Shown here: one piece after another, positions 57,363 through 64,000 of the stretch | How the letters are laid out: every line of letters starts with the position of its first letter | How positions within the stretch are numbered: position 1 is the stretch's first letter | DNA from: Parathielavia appendiculata | Lineage: Eukaryota > Ascomycota > Sordariomycetes > Sordariales > Chaetomiaceae | Direction of reading: 5' to 3' | DNA: 64,000 nucleotides | Assembly: GCF_033297405.1 (NCBI RefSeq) | Contig: NW_026944228.1 | Location: 425,853 to 489,852, forward strand | The notes under the pieces: generated by a model | What the model was told of the DNA's origin: nothing | Databases searched by the model: none | Seen by the model: the letters and a program-made list of their open reading frames with translations, nothing else | Made by a program: the position numbers and the translations under genes

Positions 57363-58454
57363 ATGTCGCAATCTCCCGGCGGGAAGCGCATCAAGGTCGA
57401 GGAGGGTACTGATCTCGAAGCGCCCCAGATTGCCGAAGAAAACAAGCACGCCGAAGAGGAGTACCCCACGTCACAAGCTCCCAATAAGAGCATCAAGGTC
57501 GAGCCGAAGGGCGATGATGTCGAAGCGCCCCACGATGCCAAAGAGAACAAGGATCCCATAGAGGAGCACTCGATGTCACAATCTCCCAACAAGAGCATCA
57601 AGATCGAGCAGAAGGACGATGAGGTCGAAGGGCCGAAGAACGCGGCAAAGCCCAAGAGTGTTGAAGAGAACAAGGACGAGCAAACAACATCGCGGGCCGC
57701 AGTGCCTCAGGTTACACCTCAGGAGCAGCCGCAGAAAGTAGACTGCGCCGTCAACGCGTACGGCTGGGCAATGCCGATTCCCAATGGCGTTGACAAAATC
57801 AACTTCACCCAGTTTTATTGCCAGATCCCAGTCAAACAACAACCATGGGAGGCAGGGGCTACACGAATGCTGGAAGAGGGGAAGTGCCCTTGGAGAGAGT
57901 CGTTTCACCTGACCGATGAGGAGCGCGCTCCGTACCGCGGCGGCGCGGCGTGCCGCGTCCTTCTTGTCGGCTTCGCTTTGACGGACTTGGAGCCCGAGCA
58001 TCGGCGTCCTTCCCCGTCTGTTGGATTCAACTGGGGGGGTTTGAAGTACAACAGATTGAATCAAGATGGCTTCTGGACCGAAACCCCAACAATGATACCA
58101 GACCTCCAGGCGAAAAAGGCTGTCATGGTCGTCACAAAGGTGGACTACCAACAACCGTTGGGGTTGAACTTTTGGGCGCTCTTAAGACCCGGCAACGAGA
58201 ACTCAGATCTTTGTCAGCTTTACAGGGTCACCAAGGAAGAGTGCTTCTATCTTCCCCAGTTTCGAGTTTTCGACGAATCGACGGATAAGGGAAGCATCGG
58301 CCGGCTGTTGAGTTGGAACAAGAGCGTGCGAAGGGCTGCTATCTGTTCCGAGGAGGTGGCGGTGTGCCCGACGTTCTCCATTCCACAGCGAACCGCCGGT
58401 AGAGCGGAACCGGAAAACGGCGGAGAAAAGGATGCGGGTGGACAATCCCTGTGA
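57363..58454 (+). CDS. Unrecognised protein with three tandem SUMO-consensus repeats
   Basis: This single-exon frame encodes 363 residues. Residues 2-106 are three 35-residue tandem repeats, each starting SQ(S/A)P, then K-rich IKVE or IKIE, then acidic residues, (E/G)AP or EGP, and an ENK motif. Each IKxE fits the psi-K-x-E SUMO-acceptor consensus. After a charged linker, residues about 130-330 look folded (AYGWAMPIPNGVDKINFTQ, ACRVLLVGFALTDLEPEH, AVMVVTKVDYQQPLGLNFW, ECFYLPQFRVFDESTDKG), mixing beta-like strands and conserved-looking Trp/Tyr. I do not recognise the domain. The C-terminus is Gly/Glu-rich. The ATG at 57363 was chosen over a nearby upstream GTG in the same frame. It is probably nuclear and disordered at the N-terminus, but no function can be given. 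Confidence 0.7.
   Translation: MSQSPGGKRIKVEEGTDLEAPQIAEENKHAEEEYPTSQAPNKSIKVEPKGDDVEAPHDAKENKDPIEEHSMSQSPNKSIKIEQKDDEVEGPKNAAKPKSVEENKDEQTTSRAAVPQVTPQEQPQKVDCAVNAYGWAMPIPNGVDKINFTQFYCQIPVKQQPWEAGATRMLEEGKCPWRESFHLTDEERAPYRGGAACRVLLVGFALTDLEPEHRRPSPSVGFNWGGLKYNRLNQDGFWTETPTMIPDLQAKKAVMVVTKVDYQQPLGLNFWALLRPGNENSDLCQLYRVTKEECFYLPQFRVFDESTDKGSIGRLLSWNKSVRRAAICSEEVAVCPTFSIPQRTAGRAEPENGGEKDAGGQSL
57366..57680 (+). repeat. Three 105-nt coding tandem repeats
   Basis: Units at 57366-57470, 57471-57575 and 57576-57680 encode the SQxPxKxIKxE repeat. They have diverged by substitution but keep exact 35-codon spacing in the first two units. Confidence 0.85.
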
Positions 58455-59251
58455 CTTCCCTGGCATTGAGGAGCACGGCATCCCCAGATTCTGTTAGAGC
58501 GATGGAAATGCTCGCATGCGCCAGTTGTGGGTTGCATGGTGCTCCTCGGCCAGCAGTTGCGCACGCGGAGACAGCAACGTTAATGATGGCTTGTGCACCA
58601 CAGCTCGGGATGTCGAGTTTAGCATCGGGAGCGGGCGATGACTGATGAGTTCGAGCGGACGGTTCCAATAGGGTCATCGGTCGGTTGTGGGAACTCATGA
58701 GATCTGGGGAGACACGTATAGATAAACAAGGACGGAGGGAAGCATTGCTAGGGTAAAGCAGCAGCATGCTTGAGAGAGGGACATAGCAGTCATAGAGTTC
58801 AAGGGCAGGGCACTTCGGCCTGGTTGAGGTACTGAAGATAACCAGTTGGTAGATAAGGTAGCTTACTTCAGTTTCTTTTGGCATGACAGAACAAGCGCGA
58901 ACTGCAGTGGCTAACTATCTTCCAAGCTGAGGGAGTTGCATCTAGACTTTTATGCGCCAAATGCAGCCAAGTGAAGCCTGAAAAGTGTCTCAGTAATTCT
59001 CTCCTAACTGTTGGTCTTGCTTGACCTCGTCGCGTGCCTTTCAGGGGTTCCCAATCCCCCACTCAGGGGTGCGGTTGTCAAGGGCAACGAGAGTCCGTGC
59101 GCCGCAGATGCCGATGCCATGATGCCGGACCGGCCGGCAATCCGACAGGGCAGAACCGAATACCATCCAACTTCATCTCAAGCCGACAAATACCACCCTC
59201 CAGCCTCCAACCCCGCCGGTACATCACTGCAGACAACGAAAAGCAATAACA
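58455..59251. other. Intergenic, no gene seen
   Basis: This 0.8 kb spacer has a TAAGGTA word near 58,853. No gene is recognised. Confidence 0.45.
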
Positions 59252-59992
59252 ATGCGTGCCCTCCAACCCCTCACCCGCATCCTGCGCCCTAGTGCCCCTC
59301 GCCGAGCGCCCCTCCAAAACCTCCCACCTCGCCTCCCACCGCGAACCAGCAGCAGAAGACCATCCAGCAGCAGAAGACCATCCAGCACAAATACGAAACC
59401 GCCATCAAACCCTAACGACGGCAGCACACCGGCATCGTCAACCACGACGGCAACAACAAAACAAGCAAAGGCAGACCGCATCCTCTCGCGCCTGCCCCGC
59501 CCCCTCCACCGATACGCCTCCCGCCTGCGCGGCGCGCCCGTCACGCACGTCGTCGCCTTCCTCGTCCTGCACGAGGTTACCGCCGTGGTGCCGCTTCTGG
59601 GGCTCTTTGGGCTGTTTCACTACACCGAGTATGTCCCCGTCGCGTGGATGCTGGGGCATTACGGGGGGTATGTGAGGGAGGGGGTGGGAAGGTTTGAGCG
59701 GTGGTTTCAGAAGAAGGGTTGGTTTGGTTTTGGCGAGGATGGTGGCGGTGATAGATTGGATAAAGCAGAAACAGGGGGGGTGTGGGCGGTTGGCGGGAGA
59801 GAAGGGGAGGTGGATGATGCGCTGCGGCGGTGGGAGAGTGAGCCAAAATATCGGGTTGTTGTCGAGGTTGCGTTGGCGTATGCTTTGACCAAGGCGCTGT
59901 TGCCGGTGAGGATCATCGGGAGTTTGTGGGCGACGCCGTGGTTTGCCGGTGTCCTCGGCCGGTTGGGAAGGGTTGTGCGGAGGGACGGATGA
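59252..59992 (+). CDS. MRX11-like mitochondrial membrane protein
   Basis: This single exon encodes 246 residues. The N-terminal 90 residues are rich in Arg, Ser, Pro and Thr with almost no acidic residues, like a mitochondrial targeting region; they include a small duplication (SSRRPS). The conserved core GAPVTHVVAFLVLHEVTAVVP followed by GLFGLFHYTEYVP forms a transmembrane segment. RVVVEVALAYALTKALLPVRI near the end forms a second. This arrangement resembles the fungal family of yeast YPL041C/MRX11, a mitochondrial protein of unknown role; the assignment is from memory of the family pattern. The intervening Gly-rich segment is variable. Confidence 0.7.
   Translation: MRALQPLTRILRPSAPRRAPLQNLPPRLPPRTSSRRPSSSRRPSSTNTKPPSNPNDGSTPASSTTTATTKQAKADRILSRLPRPLHRYASRLRGAPVTHVVAFLVLHEVTAVVPLLGLFGLFHYTEYVPVAWMLGHYGGYVREGVGRFERWFQKKGWFGFGEDGGGDRLDKAETGGVWAVGGREGEVDDALRRWESEPKYRVVVEVALAYALTKALLPVRIIGSLWATPWFAGVLGRLGRVVRRDG
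59347..59382 (+). repeat. 18-nt perfect tandem duplication
   Basis: CAGCAGCAGAAGACCATC occurs twice in tandem within the MRX11-like targeting region, duplicating six residues. Confidence 0.9.
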
Positions 59993-60165
59993 CTGACTGA
60001 CTCTCGCGAACATGTGCGATGGTCTTTGAAGTCGTAGTCACTCTCCGCTCCCAGCATTGGTCGGCAGTACAACATTGACCCTGGGAAACGTAGATATACC
60101 CTCTTAGACCGGTGGGTAAGATTCTTTCTTCTAGGGCATTTGAAAGCCCTTGAGTAGACTGTAAA

Positions 60166-60605
60166 TCACGCAAACTCCATGCCCCGTTTCCACCACTCTA
60201 AGATACCTCTCCTCTCCATGGCGACCGCGAATTCCTTGATAGACTCGACTTCAAACAGTCCTGTCCGTTCATTTGGCTGGGCCACGTTTGACCCTAATGG
60301 CGCAGGCTTCAGCGCCAGTTGAAAGTCTTTATATCGAAGTCTCTGTCCGGCGTCAGTCGGTTGCCCTACTGTATTCATCAACTATTCCTTTTATTTTTTT
60401 TTCTCATTTTTCGGCGACCAACCTGAGCAGTTCCTACCCATTCCTTCACACCCTCCTCGCTGCCTTTGCAGTACATGATGCCTGGACAGCCGCCGCTGCG
60501 GAGCAGAGCGTAGCAGCCGTACTTGCTCGCCGCCTTACGCAGATGGGCCACCTTCTTCCGCGAGGTGATGTGATGGGTTCGAATCAGGGCGTGGAAGAGG
60601 GCCAT
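60166..60605 (-). CDS. Prp3 C-terminal (DUF1115)-type protein
   Basis: Two exons, 60423-60605 and 60166-60342, join in phase and give at least 119 residues. HHITSRKKVAHLRKAASKY, ALLRSGGCPGIMYCKGSEE and RLRYKDFQLALKP match the small domain found at the C-terminus of the splicing factor Prp3 and in stand-alone or RWD-linked fungal proteins. The conserved-looking sequence continues upstream of the ATG at 60605 (RPKTRQKFEDDSKLVS), so the true start probably lies in an upstream exon. A candidate is an ATG near 60,812 reading MEAWSK before a GT donor, but I could not close its phase. The role is unknown; RNA-related by family. Confidence 0.65.
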
Positions 60606-61335
60606 TGATACGAGTTTCGAGTCATCTTCAAACTTCTGTCTTGTCTTGGGCCGGATATCTTTCCACCCCGCCTTTCCCCGTTTAGATCTTTCTCTTTTCT
60701 TCCGAGATCCTCTCCTTTTGTTCACTTTTCTTTTTAGTTAGCAAGGAAAAGGAGAGTAATAATCCCGGGTGTACCTTGCTCCAGGCTTCCATCTATGAAG
60801 GCTCAACGAAACAATGAGCGGACAATGCGATGTCCTCTTATTTTACGGTTCGCGTCACTTTGAGTTTAACCGCGAAGCGCCACGTCCCTGCTGGAACAAG
60901 ACAATGTGAGTGTGTCCAGCTGTAAAATAAGAACTCACTCAACAAGAGGCAGGAATCTCGTTTCCTCGCTTCATGCACCTGCTGTATCAACTCTTGGCTG
61001 TGAAGAACGTAGATACAGTGCATAGTCAAATCGCACGGTGCCCCATCCGCTCACGTGCTCACGTGTTGAGTTACGCGCCAAGGGCGGCTTCCCTTTGATC
61101 GGACCCAGCACGATTGTTCATGCCTGCCTTGTGTGACTTGCAGCACGTAAAGTGAAGGGTCTTGGCCAGGTCGAGGCCCCATCTGGCGTGCTCTCCCAGA
61201 TGCTGGGTCTGCTGCCTGCCAACGATTCCGACATCATAAAACAAGCCCTCAGCAACATCCGATACTTGGCTTTGTTGTGATGACCACAATCAAGAAATCA
61301 AGACACACGCAATCACATGAGAAGCGAAACAAACC
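60606..61335. promoter_or_regulatory. Upstream region of the Prp3-domain and DNA ligase genes
   Basis: This divergent 0.7 kb region probably includes the missing 5' exon of the Prp3-domain gene in its first part. The part next to the ligase gene holds no recognised feature. Confidence 0.45.
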
Positions 61336-64000
61336 ATGCCCTTTCTCTTTTCCTATGTCTGCGACTTGCTGCAACGCCTAGAGGACAACCGTTTCGCTCG
61401 CGCGGGACTGAAAACTGACACCAACATCATTCAAGAGTGGTTCAGAGCACAACGCGGTTTGCTCTACCGCGACGACCATAACAGCGCTGCTTTCATCTCG
61501 GCTCTCCTGCCAGACAAGAGGACGGACCGAGTCTACTTCATCCGGGAAAAGAAGCTCCAGATTATCATCGGCCGTGCGCTTGGCCTAGGTCGATCCCGCA
61601 TTGCAGAGCTGGGGAGATGGAGCAACCCTGAGGCCCGCGCTGACTTGGCGGACTGTGTTGAGAGTATTCTCAAGCAGACCGTAAGATACGTCCTCAAAAG
61701 ACTCTTCCAGGACATCTAAGACTGACCCTTGACAGCCAAATCCTGTCTCTCCTGCCCACCGGCCTGTCACCGTAGAGGAGATTGACCAGGTCCTCCACAG
61801 CCTCGCTGCCGCCTGCCGCTTCAGTTCGCCTGCTGTACGCAGCTCGGCCCCTGACTATTGTCCAGCGGACCAGGAGCTCTCCCTCGGCGACTTATACCGG
61901 CGACTGTCTGCCAGAGATGCCAAGTGGCTCACCCGGCTGATCCTGAAGAACTACGAGCCTGTCATTCTTGAGCCGCACGTTGTCTGCCTGAGCTATCACC
62001 CTCTCCTCCCTTGTATTCTCAAAGTACAAGACAATTTGGCTGTTGCTGGGCGCATTCTGGACACGCTGCGGCGTGATCGGACCGTCACTGGAGGGAGTGA
62101 GCTTGCTGAGTATCTCAAGCCCATCCTTGGGGTCAAAGTCGGTCGTCAAACATGGCTCAAGGGCCGGAGCATCAAGCACTGTTTGTCCATGCTACAAGGA
62201 CGGGTTAGCTGTGAGGAGAAAATGGATGGCGAATATTGCCAAATTCACATTGACCTCAGCAAAGGCTACGACTGCATCCAGATCTTTTCAAAGAGTGGCA
62301 AGGACAGTACTAAGGATCGCATGGCCTTGCATAAGTGAGTGTTTGGCCCTGCTCTATCAGGTAAGCATGCTAACTGGGAGTACGTGACAGCTCCATCCGG
62401 CAGTCACTGCAGCTTGGACAGCCGTCCTGCCCTTTGAAGAGCGGCTGCATCCTAGAAGGCGAACTTGTTGTCTACAGTGACAAGCATTCTCGGATCCTGG
62501 ACTTCCACAAGATCAGGAAGCATGTCACGAGATCCGGCTCGTTTCTGGGGACAGACAAAGACTCACAGCCTCACCCCTGGGAGCACCTCATGGTTGTCTA
62601 CTACGACCTGCTCATGGTGGACAACGAGTCTCTCCTTGCGGTCAAGCATTCAGAGCGGTTCCGGCGGCTTAGGAATCTCATTACCCAGGTCCCCGGCCGA
62701 TCCGCTCTAGTGAAGCGAGAAATAATTGACTGCACCAGACACTCGGCTGTCGCCGATCTGCGCCGAACCTTTGCAAAGTGCATCACCGCTCGTGGAGAAG
62801 GACTGGTCCTCAAAGCAGACGAACCTTATTTCGACTTTGCTACCCAGTGCCGACCTTACAGCTGCTGCGCCATCAAACTGAAGAAGGAGTACATTGGCTG
62901 CTTCGGAGACATTGGCGACTTTGCTGTCGTTGGCGCTCGCTTCGATGCCGCCAAAGCCCGCACATACGACATTCCGAGAGTCAAATGGACCCATTTCTAT
63001 GTGGGGTGTCTCGAAAACAAGGACGAAGTGAAGCGGTTTGGGAAGCAGCCACGGTTTGTCGTCACGAGTGTTGTCGAGCTCAACGCAACGCAGCTCGACA
63101 CCTTCATGTCCTCAGTCAACCCAGAGTCCGTCCGGCCGGAGGATAACACGGCAATATCTCTTCGCATCGAACCCGGGGTAGATAATGGAAAGCGCCCCTC
63201 GGCGATTTTCCCCGCACCCCCGGTGTTCGACATCCGGTGCTTCTCGTTTGACAAGGAAGGCAACACAGGTTTCTGGAGCCCTCGATTTCCGGCAGTCGCT
63301 AAGATTCATTGCGACCGAACCTATCACGACGTCATCTCGTTCGCAGAGCTGCAGGAAATGGCGGCCAGAGAAAAGGAGGCGCCTGTCCCTGAAGACAGCC
63401 AAGAGCTATTGGGTTGGATCGCAACGTTGGAGACATTGGAGCCACATGCCACCGTCGATACAACAAGCCAGTCCACTGTCTCCATGACCACAATGTCAAC
63501 GCAGTCACCGCAATTGCTGAGACGAAGTGCTCAGCCGGATCACCCTGCTCTGACCTCACCGACGAGGAGACTCAGGACGATCCAACCAATTCGCGCCCCG
63601 CCTGCTGGCGGGCAGTTGACTCCTCCGACATCCTCCGAAACCCATATGCCCGGCTCGACATCTCCCGATACAATGGACAAGCAGGATAGAGCGCCATCCA
63701 CCCGGAAGAGATCATTCGACTCGTCAGCGCAGAGTACGATACTTGAGAGAATTAAATTTCGAAGGTGCTCAACCGACCACGCTGATTTCACCGCTCGCTT
63801 GCCCGACAGAAACAGAACCCAAGTTACAGAAAAACAGCAACAGTCGCTCCCGGTTACTGTGGCGGGTACATCACGCCGCAATACCCAAAAAACACCCTCC
63901 AGGCCCGGCCCGTCCAGTTCCGTCTCGATGCACCAGCAGGACTCTGGGGACAAGCAGCTCGACGTGCAGAAATGCACGTCATTCCACGGACGCCCGTCCC
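61336..64000 (+). CDS. ATP-dependent DNA ligase, ligase-IV-like, 3' end outside window
   Basis: Exons 61336-61680, 61736-62334 and 62391 to the window end are all in phase. The N-terminus FSYVCDLLQRLEDNR resembles the DNA ligase N domain of ligase IV. The adenylation domain has motif I EEKMDGEYCQ with the nucleotidyl-accepting Lys277, then IQIFSKSGKD, YYDLLMVDNE (motif III), GEGLVLKADEPY (motif IV) and CAIKLKKEYIG (motif V). An OB-like region and the block FDIRCFSFDKEGNTGFWSP follow. From about 63,420 the frame stays open but becomes Ser/Thr/Pro/Gln-rich. No BRCT repeat appears before the window ends, whereas LIG4 has a tandem BRCT pair. It is probably a second, fungal-specific ligase rather than LIG4 itself. 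Confidence 0.88.

Noticed and set aside
60570..60590. Second B-box-like word (GGTTCGAAT)
   Set aside because: It lies within the coding sequence of the Prp3-domain gene and has no tRNA structure around it.
1..64000. CRISPR array, rRNA genes, secondary-metabolite core enzyme
   Set aside because: No regularly spaced repeats, no rRNA-like sequence and no polyketide, peptide or terpene synthase domains were seen.

Overview
This window is nuclear DNA of a filamentous ascomycete, most likely a Sordariomycete (the gene set looks Sordariales-like). The evidence is short 50-90 nt GT-AG introns, HET-domain genes, a Zn2Cys6 regulator, RTA1 and SAT4/rhodopsin-type membrane proteins, a fungal IES1, and CT-rich promoters. 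The genus cannot be fixed from the sequence alone. Exon models were built by eye from splice sites and reading phase. Nearly all multi-exon models close exactly in frame.

Region 1, about 1-12,000, is an accessory gene graveyard. It holds two adjacent HET-domain pseudogenes, the 3' end of a Tc1/mariner transposon with its right inverted repeat, an aminoglycoside-phosphotransferase-like kinase broken by two frameshifts, several unrecognised degenerate frames, and a 3' fragment of a small fungal family. Only one gene, a histidine-phosphatase (phosphoglycerate-mutase-like) protein, looks intact here.

Region 2, about 12,000-26,200, is conserved housekeeping: TRM61 (tRNA m1A58 methyltransferase), a 7-exon 2-oxoglutarate oxygenase, IES1 (INO80 complex), SEC39 (Dsl1 tether) and a six-exon sterol-glucosyltransferase-like protein.

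Region 3, about 27,000-39,000, is an accessory stretch of sensing, transport and degradation genes: an RTA1 transporter-like protein, a Zn2Cys6 regulator, a decayed GH3 beta-glucosidase sharing an upstream region with that regulator, a SAT4/rhodopsin-type membrane protein, a protein with two GFA/CENP-V domains in tandem, and a secreted paralogue of the region 1 histidine phosphatase.

Region 4, about 39,700-64,000, is mostly core: a 1599-residue WW-like scaffold, an EF-hand MscS channel, a G1-peptidase-like secreted protein lacking the catalytic glutamine, glucosidase II alpha, NDP kinase, an unrecognised protein with three tandem SUMO-consensus repeats, an MRX11-like mitochondrial protein, a Prp3 C-terminal-domain protein, and a ligase-IV-like ATP-dependent DNA ligase cut by the window end.

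No CRISPR array, rRNA or convincing tRNA was seen. The most unusual items are the SUMO-repeat protein, the extra DNA ligase, the catalytically altered G1 homologue, the tandem GFA protein, a possible membrane-anchored NDP kinase isoform, and a recurrent intergenic TAAGGTA motif.
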